A DNA stretch of 64,000 bases from Terriglobales bacterium (GCA_035651655.1 DASRFG010000011.1:1-64000), one strand, 5' to 3'. Counted from the stretch's first letter, positions 54,248-63,380 are shown. Numbers and translations: made by a program. The notes: generated by a model from the sequence alone, not told the origin.

Positions 54248-57200
54248 CTAGTCGCCTCGGACCAATTCCTCTGCCGGCTCTTCGATGGGATTGCCAATCC
54301 GGAATCGCGAAAAGCGCCTCGCTATGCGGTCAAATGCCAGATAAACCACTGGGGTGGTGTACAACGTGAGCAACTGGCTCAACAAAAGTCCTCCTACTAT
54401 GGTGATTCCGAGGGGCCGGCGCAACTCCGATCCAGTTCCACTCCCCAATGCCAGCGGCAGCCCGCCCAGCAGCGCCGCCATGGTCGTCATCATGATGGGC
54501 CGGAAGCGCAACAGGCTGGCCTGGAAGATTGCCTCTTCCGGGGCCTTGTGCTCCACGCGCTCCGCCTCTAGCGCAAAGTCAATCATCATGATGGCGTTTT
54601 TCTTTACGATACCGATCAGCAAAATAATGCCGATCAGCGCCACCACTCCCAGGTCATTTCCTGTTATCAATAGCGCGAGGATTGCGCCCACGCCGGCGGA
54701 AGGAAGCGTAGAGAGAATGGTGATGGGATGAATGTAGCTCTCATACAGCACACCCAAAACGATGTAGACAGTGATAATCGCCGCCAGAATAAGGAAAGGC
54801 TCCGTCGAAAGTGAATTCCTAAACGCCGCCGCCGTTCCCTGGAAGCTCGAATGAATGCTTTCTGGCAGCCCAATCTCACGCTCCGCCTGATCGATCACCT
54901 TCGTGGCCTCGCCCAGCGAAACTCCGGGGGCAAGATTAAACGACAGCGTGACCACCGGAAATTGTCCTTGGTGGTTGATCGAAAGCGGCGCGTTGGTTGA
55001 CTCGAAATGCGAGAAAGCCGAGAGCGGCACCTGCACGCCCGTGTTCGAGCGAACATAAATCTGTTTGAGCGAGTCCGGGCTTTGCTGGAAATTCGAGGCC
55101 GCCTCGAGCACCACGTGATACTGATTCAATTGCGTAAAGATGGTCGAGATCTGTCGCTGGCCGAAGGCATCGTAAAGTGTGTCGTCAATTTGTTGCGGCA
55201 GAATTCCCAACCGCGACGCGGTGTCGCGATCGATCACCAGTTCCACCCTCAGCCCTCCGTTTTGCTGGTCGCTGGCCACGTCGTGCAGCTGAGGCTTGCT
55301 ACGCAACTGTTGTAAGAGCTTGGGCGCCCACACTCCCAATTCCTGCGCGTCAGCATCTTCGATTGAGTATTGATATTGCGTGCGGCTTACCCGGTCTTCG
55401 ATCGTCAGGTCCTGCACCGGTTGCATGTAAAGCGTGATCCCCTCCTCCTTGGCCAACTGAGGCTGTATTCGGCGGATAATCTCCGAGGCTGAAGGCTTGC
55501 GCTGGTTTCGCGGTTTTAGGTTGATCTGGATGCGTCCGCTGTTGGGCGTGGTGTTAACCCCATCCACCCCTATAAAAGAAGATAGGCTGACCACATCGGG
55601 GTCCTTCAGGATCACGCTTGCGAGCTTCTGTTGCCTTTCCGCCATGGCTCGAAACGACACGGTCTGTGGCGCTTCCGAGATGCCGAGGATCACGCCTGTG
55701 TCCTGCACCGGGAAAAAGCCTTTCGGCACCACAATGTAAAGGAGCAAGGTGAACACCAGAGTCGCAAAGGTGACCACCAAAGTCGCGGTCTGATGACCTA
55801 GCACCCACTTAAGCGTGCGTCCATAAAATTCGACCACGCGGTTGTAAAAATTCTCGGAAACTCGATAAAAGAGCGATTGATGGGTTCCCTTCGGCTTGAG
55901 CAGCTTGGCAGACATCATCGGGGTCAAGCTGAGCGAGATCGCCGCTGACACCAAAATCGTGACCGCCAGCGTCACCGCAAATTCACGGAACAACCGCCCA
56001 ACAATGTCGCCCATAAACAGCAGCGGGATGAGCACCGCGATCAGCGACACCGTCAACGAAATAATCGTGAACCCGATCTGCCCCGATCCCTTTAACGCCG
56101 CCTCCAGCGGGGAATCGCCCTGCTCCAGAAAGCGGTCGATGTTCTCAATCATCACGATGGCGTCATCCACCACAAAGCCGGTGGATATGGTCAAGGCCAT
56201 CAATGTGAGATTGTTCAGGCTGTAACCCAACAGGTACATCACTCCAAAGGTGCCTACAAGCGACAGCGGTACTGCCACGCTCGGAATTACAGTCGCCGAA
56301 AGATTCCTCAAAAACAGGAAAATCACCATCACCACCAGCGCGATGGTGAGAATTAAAGAGAACTGAACGTCCTGCACTGAGGCCCGAATGGTTTGCGTGC
56401 GGTCAGTAAGAATCTGCACTTTGACGGATGCTGGAAGGGAAGACTGCAACTGAGGCAACAGCTTCTTGATCCGGTCCACTACCGTGATGATGTTCGCGCC
56501 CGGCTGGCGCTGGATGTTCATGATCACCGCCGGTGTTTCGTTCATCCACGCAGCCAGATTCGCATTCTCGGCGCCATCAATCACGTTGGCTACGTCAGCG
56601 AGCCTCACCGGCGCGCCATTCCGGTAGGCGATGATCACCGATTGATATTGATTACTCGAGGTCAGCTGATCGTTGGCGCCGATAGTGAAAGACTGGCGAG
56701 GGCCGTCCAGCACGCCTTTCGCCTGATCAACATTCGCCTGCGCCAGAGAGGTGCGCACGTCCTCAAGGCTGAGGCCATTCGAAGCCAGCGCTGTCGGATT
56801 TGCCTGGATCCTTACCGCCGGTTTCTGTCCGCCGCTGATGGTGACTAGTCCCACCCCTAGAAGCTGCGAAATTTTCTGCGCCAGGGCAGTGTCGGCGAGG
56901 TCCTCAACTTTGGTGAGTGGCAATGTGTCAGAGGTGAGCGCCAGCGTAAGAATCGGTGCATCCGCCGGATTCACCTTGCTGTAAATGGGTGGATTGGGCA
57001 GGTCCCGCGGCAAATACGTTCCCGACGAGTTGATCGCTGCCTGGACCTGTTGCTCGGCCACATCAATGTTTTGATCGAGGCTGAATTGCAGTGTGATCAA
57101 CGAACTTCCGAATGAGCTTGTCGAGGTCATCTGGCTCAGGCCTGGCACTTGCCCGAACTGCCGCTCCAAGGGCGCGGTCACAGACGACGCCATTACATCG

Positions 57201-57367
57201 GGATCGGCTCCCGGATAAAACGTCATCACCTGAATAGTTGGGTAATCAACTTCTGGTAATGCTGATACTGGAAGCTGCCGGTAAGCTACAAACCCCACCA
57301 GCAACAAGCCAATCGTGAGCAGCGAGGTCGCAACCGGTCGGAGAATAAACAGCCGAGACGGACTCAT
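54248..57367 (-). CDS. mdtB: RND efflux permease, MdtB-like
   Basis: A 1039-residue RND permease, about half identical by eye in matched blocks to its downstream neighbour. [22 protein letters not shown] opens helix 1; [24 protein letters not shown] and [23 protein letters not shown] are typical, the last carrying the proton-relay Asp pair; [27 protein letters not shown] ends the protein family block. Overlaps the adaptor gene by 4 nt (ATGA). Pair with the 51131-54244 subunit as an MdtBC-type heteromeric pump, known in Enterobacteria for bile-salt, novobiocin and metal-linked resistance. Substrates here are unknown. Confidence 0.88.
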   Translation of the reverse strand: MSPSRLFILRPVATSLLTIGLLLVGFVAYRQLPVSALPEVDYPTIQVMTFYPGADPDVMASSVTAPLERQFGQVPGLSQMTSTSSFGSSLITLQFSLDQNIDVAEQQVQAAINSSGTYLPRDLPNPPIYSKVNPADAPILTLALTSDTLPLTKVEDLADTALAQKISQLLGVGLVTISGGQKPAVRIQANPTALASNGLSLEDVRTSLAQANVDQAKGVLDGPRQSFTIGANDQLTSSNQYQSVIIAYRNGAPVRLADVANVIDGAENANLAAWMNETPAVIMNIQRQPGANIITVVDRIKKLLPQLQSSLPASVKVQILTDRTQTIRASVQDVQFSLILTIALVVMVIFLFLRNLSATVIPSVAVPLSLVGTFGVMYLLGYSLNNLTLMALTISTGFVVDDAIVMIENIDRFLEQGDSPLEAALKGSGQIGFTIISLTVSLIAVLIPLLFMGDIVGRLFREFAVTLAVTILVSAAISLSLTPMMSAKLLKPKGTHQSLFYRVSENFYNRVVEFYGRTLKWVLGHQTATLVVTFATLVFTLLLYIVVPKGFFPVQDTGVILGISEAPQTVSFRAMAERQQKLASVILKDPDVVSLSSFIGVDGVNTTPNSGRIQINLKPRNQRKPSASEIIRRIQPQLAKEEGITLYMQPVQDLTIEDRVSRTQYQYSIEDADAQELGVWAPKLLQQLRSKPQLHDVASDQQNGGLRVELVIDRDTASRLGILPQQIDDTLYDAFGQRQISTIFTQLNQYHVVLEAASNFQQSPDSLKQIYVRSNTGVQVPLSAFSHFESTNAPLSINHQGQFPVVTLSFNLAPGVSLGEATKVIDQAEREIGLPESIHSSFQGTAAAFRNSLSTEPFLILAAIITVYIVLGVLYESYIHPITILSTLPSAGVGAILALLITGNDLGVVALIGIILLIGIVKKNAIMMIDFALEAERVEHKAPEEAIFQASLLRFRPIMMTTMAALLGGLPLALGSGTGSELRRPLGITIVGGLLLSQLLTLYTTPVVYLAFDRIARRFSRFRIGNPIEEPAEELVRGD

Positions 57368-58545
57368 GGCGCGGAGATGCGAGTAGGCGGGGCGGAGGAC
57401 GCGTTAAGGTGACCGGTATTGCCAGTTCGGGGTTCCACCTTGCTTCCAGCTTGCAGTTTGTCTTGGCCATCCGTGACCACCATTTCCCCCGGCCTCAATC
57501 CTTGCGCTACTGCTGCCAGGCCGCCTTCTGTAAGCGCCACCGAGACCGGCCTCACCTCAACCGTCTTGTCTGGTTTCACCACGTAGGTAAACATCCCGTC
57601 CGGGCCGCGTTGAACGCCCGCCGAGGGAATGACAATGCTGTTCTTCCGGACTTCTAATAGCAAGTGGACATTCACAAACTGATTGGGCCAGAGTGCTCGC
57701 TCCTCGTTTGTAAAAATCGCTTTTAGCTTGCCGGTGCCAGTCGTTTGATCTATTTGATTGTCAATCGTGAGCAGAGTGCCGGTGGCAAGTTTTGTGCGGT
57801 CATCTCGGCTGTAGGCTTCCACACGAAGAGGAGTATTGCGCATATGCTGGGCAACACTTGGCAGTTGATCTTCAGGTAGGGTGAAGACAGCAGATATCGG
57901 CTGCAACTGTGTAAGGATCAGCATCGGAGTCGGGTCCGATGCATGGACCATGTTCCCTACGTCTACCATTCGCAGCCCCACTCGGCCGCTTATCGGCGCC
58001 ACGATGCGCGTATAAACCAGGTTCAGTTTGGCATTGTCTACAGCCGCCTGGTCTGCGTGCACTGCTCCTTCCAGCTGTCCCACCAGGGCAGTCTGTGTAT
58101 CAACCTGTTGGCGGGAAACGATTCCCGCGTTGACCAGCCCCTTGAACCTTTCCAGATCCAATTGTGCATTCTTCAGTTGTGCCTGATCTCGAAACAGCGT
58201 CGCCCGTGCTTGCTCCAGGGCCACCTGAAATGGACGCTGATCCAGCACCGCCAGCAATTCTCCCTGCCGTACTTCCTGGCCTTCCCGGAACGCAACCCTT
58301 ACCAGTTGTCCGTCCACACGGCTCTTGATCGCCACCGTATTGAACGCCGTCACTGAACCGAGCCCAGTCAGGTACACAGGCACATCACGCTGTTCCACCA
58401 GCGCCACGCCGACAGAAACTGCTTGTTGCTGCTGCGCGCCTTTCCCGCGCTGCTGCGCGGATGAGTTCTGCACCGCGCTGCCGCAACCTAGCAGGCTTCC
58501 GCTCGCGAGAAGCACCAAGCCGAACAACAGGTCTTTCGTTTGCAT
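57364..58545 (-). CDS. mdtA: RND periplasmic adaptor, MdtA-like lipoprotein
   Basis: A 393-residue adaptor. Signal with lipobox [13 protein letters not shown]. Typical MdtA series: [51 protein letters not shown], the hairpin (about residues 105-165), [25 protein letters not shown], and [24 protein letters not shown]. The N-terminus after the lipobox is Gln-rich ([11 protein letters not shown]). Sits 66 nt after the kinase gene, and its stop overlaps the next start, so all five genes are one transcript. Confidence 0.92.
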   Translation of the reverse strand: MQTKDLLFGLVLLASGSLLGCGSAVQNSSAQQRGKGAQQQQAVSVGVALVEQRDVPVYLTGLGSVTAFNTVAIKSRVDGQLVRVAFREGQEVRQGELLAVLDQRPFQVALEQARATLFRDQAQLKNAQLDLERFKGLVNAGIVSRQQVDTQTALVGQLEGAVHADQAAVDNAKLNLVYTRIVAPISGRVGLRMVDVGNMVHASDPTPMLILTQLQPISAVFTLPEDQLPSVAQHMRNTPLRVEAYSRDDRTKLATGTLLTIDNQIDQTTGTGKLKAIFTNEERALWPNQFVNVHLLLEVRKNSIVIPSAGVQRGPDGMFTYVVKPDKTVEVRPVSVALTEGGLAAVAQGLRPGEMVVTDGQDKLQAGSKVEPRTGNTGHLNASSAPPTRISAP

Positions 58546-58611
58546 TGTTTGCTCTCTAACCCACCAACTACTCCCCCAGCTGTCGATTGTGATGTGATGA
58601 ATTACTGCAAC

Positions 58612-60027
58612 CTATTGATGCACAGTTTCATGACTGGGCACAGTCGTAGCGGGCAACCGGATCTCCACCACGAAACCCCCATTCGGCGCATTGGCCGCGC
58701 TGATCGTACCGCCATGCAGGCGAACTGCTCGTTCAGCGATCGCCAGTCCCAACCCCGAGCCGCCGGTTTGCCGTTCACGCGCAGCATCTACTCGGTAAAA
58801 AGGACGAAACAGGTTTTTGAGTTCTTCATCCGGGACCCCCGGGCCATGGTCGCGGATGGTAATCACGGCAAAGTTCCCGCTATTCGTTCCCTCGCAGCCC
58901 AATCGGATCTCAACCTCGCTCCCCTCTGCCGTATAGCGGACCGCATTCCGGATTACATTTTCAAACGCGCTGCGTAATAGTCCGGGGCTACCTAGAGCTT
59001 CGCAATCCTCGGCAGCCGGTTCAATTTCCACCAATCTCACTCGCGATTTGCGGCTGTGCGCCTCAAAATCGGCGTCCCCAATCACGTCTTTTAGCAGATC
59101 AGGGATGTTCACCCTCCTCTGCTCGGGCGTCTGCTCGCCGCTTTCCAGGCGGGCTAATGTCAGCAGCTTTCCTATCAAATCATTTAACCGTTGCGCTTCC
59201 AGTTCGATCCTGTCGAGGGCCTTGCCCACATCTTCGGTAGCGCGTTGCCGGGCCAGTCCCAGGGCCACATTCAAGCGCGCCAGCGGTGAGCGCAGCTCAT
59301 GCGAAATGTCGCTCATCAATTGTTTTTGAGAGTTGACCAAGGCTTCCAATCGCCGCGCCATGCGATTGAAATCGTGCACCAGTTCCGAAATCTCGTCCTT
59401 GCGTTCGGTCTCCGCCGCTCTTGCTGAAAAATCACCGCTCGCCAACTGTTGGGTCGCCGCCCGCAGTCGCACAATCGGCCCGGTAAGATAGCGCGCCAGC
59501 CAGAAGCAAATCAGACCGGAGATGAACGTTCCCAAACTAAGGTGCCAGAAAAGTTCCCGTGTTGATCGTCGGAAAGCCATCGGGCCGTGCCCGTGGAGCA
59601 TTCTGGCCACTAGGATGTAACCCTTCCCGCTGCTGGCAGTCATTACCTGTGCCGTCAGGGTAGCGTCAAACCGGTTCTCGAACTGAGGTTGGTTGGTCTG
59701 CCCGGCCAACCCGGCCATCTGCCTGACCCGTTTTGGGGTTGATGCCGCCTGCCCATAAAGCTCCCGGCCCTGGGAATCAAACCAGAAAAACTGCATGTCC
59801 GCCGACTTCTCCAGCTGCTGCAGATATTCATCAGCAGCCTTGATTCCGCCCTGCTCGAGGAATGAGGCCGCGGTCTCGTTGTAATGCTTGAGCGCGTCAG
59901 AAGAAATGTAGCGCCAGCGGGAGACCACCCTCTCCGCCGGGTGCTCGGCTAACAGCAATGCTAGTCCCAGGATCAGTGCCTGAATTAACCAGAATGAAAG
60001 AAAAATTTTGAGGAATATGCTTCGCAT
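58612..60027 (-). CDS. cpxA: CpxA-like sensor histidine kinase
   Basis: A 471-residue membrane kinase. Short cytoplasmic start, helix 1 (IFLKIFLSFWLIQALILGLALLL), a periplasmic domain of about 135 residues, helix 2 (LSLGTFISGLICFWLARYL), HAMP (PIVRLRAATQQLASGDFSAR) and HisKA with phospho-acceptor His243 in LMSDISHELRSPLARLNVAL, very close to CpxA. The catalytic domain retains ENVIRNAVRYT, IRDHGPGVPDEELKNLFRPFYR and GGSGLGLAIAERAV. In the Cpx system such kinases respond to misfolded envelope proteins and are damped by CpxP, a homologue of which is encoded divergently. Encoded 3 nt after the regulator. Confidence 0.9.
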   Translation of the reverse strand: MRSIFLKIFLSFWLIQALILGLALLLAEHPAERVVSRWRYISSDALKHYNETAASFLEQGGIKAADEYLQQLEKSADMQFFWFDSQGRELYGQAASTPKRVRQMAGLAGQTNQPQFENRFDATLTAQVMTASSGKGYILVARMLHGHGPMAFRRSTRELFWHLSLGTFISGLICFWLARYLTGPIVRLRAATQQLASGDFSARAAETERKDEISELVHDFNRMARRLEALVNSQKQLMSDISHELRSPLARLNVALGLARQRATEDVGKALDRIELEAQRLNDLIGKLLTLARLESGEQTPEQRRVNIPDLLKDVIGDADFEAHSRKSRVRLVEIEPAAEDCEALGSPGLLRSAFENVIRNAVRYTAEGSEVEIRLGCEGTNSGNFAVITIRDHGPGVPDEELKNLFRPFYRVDAARERQTGGSGLGLAIAERAVRLHGGTISAANAPNGGFVVEIRLPATTVPSHETVHQ

Positions 60028-60030
60028 CCG

Positions 60031-60747
60031 TCAGGCACTCTTCCCGGTGGCTGCCGATGAAGCGTAGATGTAGCCCACCCCGCGCACCGTCTTGATGCGC
60101 TCTTCGCCATGCCCATCCCCGCCCAGCTTTTTGCGCAGCTTACTCACGTGCATGTCAATACTGCGATCGTAGGGCGAGAACATCCGGCCGAGCACCGCCT
60201 TCGCCAACTGCTCGCGCGTCACTACGCGGCCAGCCTCGTGCAACAGCACCTCGAGCAAATTGAATTCCACTGCCGTTACTTCAACCGTAGTTCCGTTACG
60301 GCGCACCGTGCGTGTGCCGGTATTCAACTCGACGTCGCCGACGCTGATCACCACCGGCCCCGGCTTATGTTCCGCTCCCTCTTGCTTGGTACGCCGTAAG
60401 ATGGCATGGATCCGTGCCACTAGTTCTCGGGGATTAAATGGCTTAGGCAAATAGTCGTCCGCGCCCAACTCCAGCCCGACGATTCGGTCCACGTCTTCTC
60501 CCCGGGCCGTCAGTAAAAGCACGGGGATGGCGGAATGTGCAGCTCGCAGCTTGCGCAACACATCCAGACCGCTTAGGCCTGGCAGCATCACATCCAGCAC
60601 CACGATCGCATGTTCGGCTGAGCGTGCCCGGTCAAATCCGCGATTGCCGTTGTGCACCAGCTCGACTTGAAACCCTTCCGGCTCGAGGTACTCCCTCACC
60701 AGTTCACAGAGTTCCACGTCGTCATCCACTACCAATACCCGGTCCAT
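60031..60747 (-). CDS. cpxR: CpxR-like response regulator
   Basis: A 238-residue OmpR-family regulator. Receiver (1-118): DDD acidic pocket at 8-10, Asp52 as phospho-acceptor (VVLDVMLPGLSG), LTARGEDVDRIVGLELGADDYLPKPFNPRELVARI, nearly the CpxR wording. Winged helix (about 135-230): VEFNLLEVLLHEAGRVVTREQL, the segment LGRMFSPYDRSIDMHVSKLRKKLG, which corresponds to the recognition region of CpxR, and IKTVRGVGYIY. First gene of the cpxRA-mdtABC operon, divergent from the Spy/CpxP-like gene with GTAAA-N5-GTAAA repeats in between, the same layout as enterobacterial cpxP-cpxRA. BaeR is the alternative name, since E. coli BaeR governs mdtABC and spy. Confidence 0.88.
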   Translation of the reverse strand: MDRVLVVDDDVELCELVREYLEPEGFQVELVHNGNRGFDRARSAEHAIVVLDVMLPGLSGLDVLRKLRAAHSAIPVLLLTARGEDVDRIVGLELGADDYLPKPFNPRELVARIHAILRRTKQEGAEHKPGPVVISVGDVELNTGTRTVRRNGTTVEVTAVEFNLLEVLLHEAGRVVTREQLAKAVLGRMFSPYDRSIDMHVSKLRKKLGGDGHGEERIKTVRGVGYIYASSAATGKSA

Positions 60748-60804
60748 GGCTCTCTTGGCCTATTAATCCTTAATAAGTTCTACACCACCGGCTGCGCCGA
60801 GCGT

Positions 60805-60819
60805 GTAAAGAAGTGTAAG
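60805..60819 (-). promoter_or_regulatory. CpxR-like box upstream of cpxR
   Basis: GTAAA-GAAGT-GTAAG, read on the minus strand CTTAC-N5-TTTAC, lies 58 bp before the cpxR start and points toward cpxR. It departs from GTAAA-N5-GTAAA at one base. Suggests autoregulation. Confidence 0.55.
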
Positions 60820-60824
60820 TAGGA

Positions 60825-60839
60825 TTTACAAAACTTTAC
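60825..60839 (+). promoter_or_regulatory. Perfect CpxR-like box upstream of the Spy/CpxP-like gene
   Basis: TTTAC-AAAAC-TTTAC is the reverse complement of a perfect GTAAA-N5-GTAAA, the CpxR consensus. It lies 71 bp before the ATG at 60911 and points toward it. The same 15-mer recurs exactly at 62177-62191. Confidence 0.7.
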
Positions 60840-60910
60840 GATATTTGACTTACTCTTTACGCGCGTGCGGCGTAATACGTGTTTAAGTTAGTAATCGGAG
60901 GTGAGGGAAA

Positions 60911-61381
60911 ATGAATCGCAAATATGCTGTTACAGCAGTTGTGATCTTGCTGGTCGTCGGCACTGCCGCCGTCGGTCAGGGATGGGCCCACCAGCATCGC
61001 CGCTGGGGAATGGACGGTCTTATTGACCATCATATGGCCCAGATGGCTTGGCGCCTCGACCTAAATGACAGCCAGAGACAACAAGTGAAGGCGCTGGTTG
61101 CGGCCGAAAAGCCCAATATCAAAAACCTGGTCCAGCAGCTCGCGGCCACACATCAGCAGATGCTGACGGCTACTCAAAAAGGGCAGTTCGATGACGCCAA
61201 AGTTCGTGCCATCGCCAATCAAGAAGCGCAGACCATTGCGGAGTTGATTGTCACCAAACAACAGTTGCAATCGAAGGTGTATAGCTTGCTCACGCCGGTG
61301 CAGCAGGCCAAGTTCGACCAGATGCAGCAGCGCCACTTAGACCATATGCAGAAACGGATGGGAACTACTTCAAAACCGTAG
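60911..61381 (+). CDS. Spy/CpxP-family periplasmic chaperone-like protein
   Basis: A 156-residue periplasmic protein (signal AVTAVVILLVVGTAAVGQGWA). Family marks are two LTxxQ-like motifs: LNDSQRQQV (about residues 56-64; Asn for Thr) and LTPVQQAKF near the end, with a long amphipathic helical hairpin between, as in the cradle-shaped Spy and CpxP. It also carries His-rich spots (HQHRRW, DHHMAQMAW) that could bind metal. Expected to prevent aggregation of envelope proteins and possibly inhibit the kinase. ATG preceded by GGAGGTGAGGG. Confidence 0.85.
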   Translation: MNRKYAVTAVVILLVVGTAAVGQGWAHQHRRWGMDGLIDHHMAQMAWRLDLNDSQRQQVKALVAAEKPNIKNLVQQLAATHQQMLTATQKGQFDDAKVRAIANQEAQTIAELIVTKQQLQSKVYSLLTPVQQAKFDQMQQRHLDHMQKRMGTTSKP

Positions 61382-61385
61382 TGCC

Positions 61386-61423
61386 GTGTGCCGCACACAA
61401 CCGACTTATCGTGTGCGGCGCAC
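61386..61423 (+). terminator. Strong hairpin after the Spy-like gene, probable terminator
   Basis: GTGTGCCGCACAC pairs with GTGTGCGGCGCAC (one G:T pair) across a 12-nt loop, five nt after the stop codon. No U-run follows, so it may be a factor-assisted terminator or a 3'-end protecting hairpin. It also lies just past the convergent micro-operon end at 61441. Confidence 0.6.
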
Positions 61424-61440
61424 TGCCACTCTGTCTCTGA

Positions 61441-61617
61441 TCATCGAACAGAAGAAGCCTTGCTGATTTGCGGCGACCCTGCTTCCGGATCCAGAAGCCT
61501 GGCCAATAACACGAATAAAGAAGTCATTATTGCAGTCACAACTAACGACCCAATCCAGAGAACGCCGGCGTAGATGTTGGACACTATTCCCTGGGCTCCC
61601 GGTCCGTCAGCAATCAT
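61441..61617 (-). CDS. 58-residue single-span membrane protein
   Basis: An ORF starting at the ATG at 61617, which overlaps the last codons of the preceding 70-aa gene by 11 nt. The protein begins MIADGPGAQGIVSNIYAGVL and has one clear membrane helix (IYAGVLWIGSLVVTAIMTSLFVLLARLL, split here as residues about 15-42) and a polar tail. GGGGG about 8 nt before the ATG could serve as ribosome site. I recognise no family. With its partner gene it forms a micro-operon whose upstream region holds CpxR-like boxes; small membrane proteins are frequent in Cpx-type envelope responses. Confidence 0.6.
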   Translation of the reverse strand: MIADGPGAQGIVSNIYAGVLWIGSLVVTAIMTSLFVLLARLLDPEAGSPQISKASSVR

Positions 61618-61819
61618 GAGTTGGCCCCCAGGTTGAGATTGGCAAATCCTCTCTGCAGCGGCTTATCACCGACTTAATCTCGCGCAACTTCTGCCGCTCG
61701 TCCAAGGCGCTGTTCAAAACATCTTCGATCTCGGTCATCCAATACTGCAGGCACCGATCAATCCCATTCGCCAGCTCTCCCACAACGATCTCCACAAACT
61801 CGGTTTCGGTTGTAAGCAT
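61607..61819 (-). CDS. 70-residue helical acidic protein
   Basis: A small soluble protein, LTTETEFVEIVVGELANGID, then CLQYWMTEIEDVLNSALDER and QKLREIKSVISRCREDL, predicted nearly all helix, with an amphipathic pattern. The ATG at 61819 has a purine-rich ribosome site (AGAGAGGCGGA). It matches no family I know. Followed, with 11-nt overlap, by the 58-residue membrane protein. The upstream region carries GTAAA-N5-GTAAC (61919-61933), so expression is probably tied to the neighbouring CpxRA-like system. Confidence 0.6.
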   Translation of the reverse strand: MLTTETEFVEIVVGELANGIDRCLQYWMTEIEDVLNSALDERQKLREIKSVISRCREDLPISTWGPTHDC

Positions 61820-61896
61820 TTTCGTCCGCCTCTCTCGTATCTATAGAAGCTCAATGAATGGATCGACTATTAAGACATTTTTTGCCGTGTTTGGTT

Positions 61897-61933
61897 GTAA
61901 AGATTTGGTCAACGAATTGTAAAAATGTGTAAC
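61897..61933 (-). promoter_or_regulatory. CpxR-like boxes upstream of the micro-operon
   Basis: GTAAA-AATGT-GTAAC (61919-61933) is a one-base variant of the CpxR consensus. A weaker copy, GTAAA-GATTT-GGTCA (61897-61911), lies 22 bp nearer the genes, two helical turns away. Both have the orientation, relative to the 61819 gene, that the boxes before cpxR and the Spy-like gene have to theirs. Confidence 0.55.
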
Positions 61934-61955
61934 CAATCCAATCTGGTTTTTCGTT

Positions 61956-61970
61956 CTTACAAAACTTTAC
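61956..61970 (+). promoter_or_regulatory. CpxR-like box
   Basis: CTTAC-AAAAC-TTTAC, one base from the consensus, points toward the + strand. No clear gene follows at once; it may help control the divergent micro-operon. Confidence 0.5.
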
Positions 61971-62155
61971 ATTTGCTGACGTGCTCCTCTCTACCCAAAC
62001 CGCTGTGTCCAGCGTGATCATTTGTTACGTGAGAAGATTTTTTCAAGGTTGGGTTCCTCTGCCGTTGTTTCTGCTCAACTCCTCGTTGGCTCTCGCGCGG
62101 TTGGCAACTGCAGCAGTTTGGCTTCCTACGCGCCCTGAATTTTTGCTTGCGGGGC

Positions 62156-62191
62156 GTTACAAATCTTTACCGGACGTTTACAAAACTTTAC
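62156..62191 (+). promoter_or_regulatory. Tandem CpxR-like boxes before the structured RNA
   Basis: GTTAC-AAATC-TTTAC (62156-62170) and the perfect TTTAC-AAAAC-TTTAC (62177-62191) are spaced 21 bp, two helical turns. A possible -10, TAATCA (62215-62220), lies 23 bp after the second box, so transcription would start near 62226, at the foot of the predicted RNA structure. Confidence 0.6.
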
Positions 62192-62222
62192 GCTGCCTTC
62201 GATATGCCCCGTGGTAATCATT

Positions 62223-62346
62223 AGAGCGAGCACTGCTGCGAAAGGGGGTGATCAGCTCTCCTTGATGAATCGGGCGAGTGCCGAGTAAGCTCCTGGACAA
62301 CTTACTGCTAACACCCGCCCGATCCCCTTTCCGTCAGTGCAGCTCT
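62223..62346 (+). ncRNA. Candidate structured RNA, branched, about 124 nt
   Basis: Nested complementary segments: AGAG 62223-62226 with CTCT 62343-62346; GCACTG 62230-62235 with CAGTGC 62335-62340; GAAAGGGG 62240-62247 with CCCCTTTC 62324-62331; then a side hairpin ATCA/TGAT (62251-62266); ATCGGGCG 62269-62276 with CGCCCGAT 62316-62323; GTG with CAC (62278-62280, 62312-62314); AGTAAG 62284-62289 with CTTACT 62301-62306 around an 11-nt loop. This gives a three-way-junction shape. It may be a Cpx-controlled small RNA or a leader of the DUF5996 gene 100 nt downstream. It fits no riboswitch I know. Confidence 0.5.
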
Positions 62347-62447
62347 CTTTAACTTCCTTCCAACCATCAACCCGGTCTTAAAAACTCCAGCCCCTTACAC
62401 TCCGCCACTTTCCGGCGTAGGATATTTCCTTTGAACGGAACCCCAAC

Positions 62448-63380
62448 GTGAACAACTCTCGTGCAGCCAATAGCGAACTCGCCTGGCCCGAATTGCCGCT
62501 CGATCAATGGAAAGACACCTACGCCACGCTCCACATGTGGACGCAAATCGTGGGAAAGGTTCGCCTCGCCTTGAGCCCTCACTTGAACCACTGGTGGGAA
62601 GTTCCGCTGTATGTCTCCGCCAGTGGGCTTACCACCTCACCCATTCCGTACCGCGACATCCTGTTCGAAATTGAGTTCGACTTCATTGATCATCAGCTCT
62701 CAATCCATCTCAGCGACGGACGCGCCGCGACCCTCGCTTTGGAACCGCGCTCGGTCGCCCGGTTTTATCGCGAGTTCATGGCCATGCTGCGCGATCTGGA
62801 CATCACGGTAAAAATCTGGAAGATGCCCTGCGAAGTTCCCGACCCCATCCCTTTCGACAAGGACGAACAGCACGCCTCCTACGATGCTGACTATGCCCAC
62901 CGCTTCTGGCGAATACTGCAGTCTGCCGATACCGTCTTCAAAGAATTTCGTGCCGGCTTTATTGGCAAGGCCAGCCCGGTACATTTCTTCTGGGGCAGTT
63001 TCGATCTCGCAGTCACCCGTTTCTCCGGACGCCCGGCGCCCGAACGCAAAGGCGCGGACATCATCACCCGGGAGGCGTACTCACATGAAGTCAGCAGCGC
63101 GGGCTTCTGGCCCGGTGGCGGGGATGTGAAAGGCGCTGCCTTTTATTCCTATGCGGCTCCAGAACCAGCAGGCTTTTCTGCTGCTCCCGTCAGACCTAGG
63201 CCCGGGTTCTACAGCACCGCACTCTCCGAGTACCTGCTCATGTACGATGATGTTCGCCGGGCCGAGTCACCAAGGCTGGCCCTCATGGATTTTCTGCAAA
63301 GTACCTATGAGGCCGCCGCTACCCTCGGCAAGTGGGATCGCGCTTCATTGGAACGGTCTCCATCCGCCAGCGCCGCCTGA
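62448..63380 (+). CDS. DUF5996 family protein
   Basis: A 310-residue cytoplasmic protein of the DUF5996 family, function unknown. Recognisable blocks: LPLDQWKDTYATLHMWTQIVGKVRL near the N-terminus, HLNHWWEVPLYVSASGLTTSPIPY, FEIEFDFIDHQLSI, KASPVHFFWGSFDLAVTRFSGR, and YSHEVSSAGFWPGGG, followed by YSYAAPEP. The start is a GTG at 62448; no other good start is nearer to the conserved block. The alpha/beta hydrolase gene follows after 15 nt, so the two are probably co-transcribed. Confidence 0.85.
   Translation: MNNSRAANSELAWPELPLDQWKDTYATLHMWTQIVGKVRLALSPHLNHWWEVPLYVSASGLTTSPIPYRDILFEIEFDFIDHQLSIHLSDGRAATLALEPRSVARFYREFMAMLRDLDITVKIWKMPCEVPDPIPFDKDEQHASYDADYAHRFWRILQSADTVFKEFRAGFIGKASPVHFFWGSFDLAVTRFSGRPAPERKGADIITREAYSHEVSSAGFWPGGGDVKGAAFYSYAAPEPAGFSAAPVRPRPGFYSTALSEYLLMYDDVRRAESPRLALMDFLQSTYEAAATLGKWDRASLERSPSASAA

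Noticed and set aside
61981-62217. 78-aa + strand ORF
   Set aside because: It runs through the CpxR-like boxes at 62156-62191 and has no convincing protein features.
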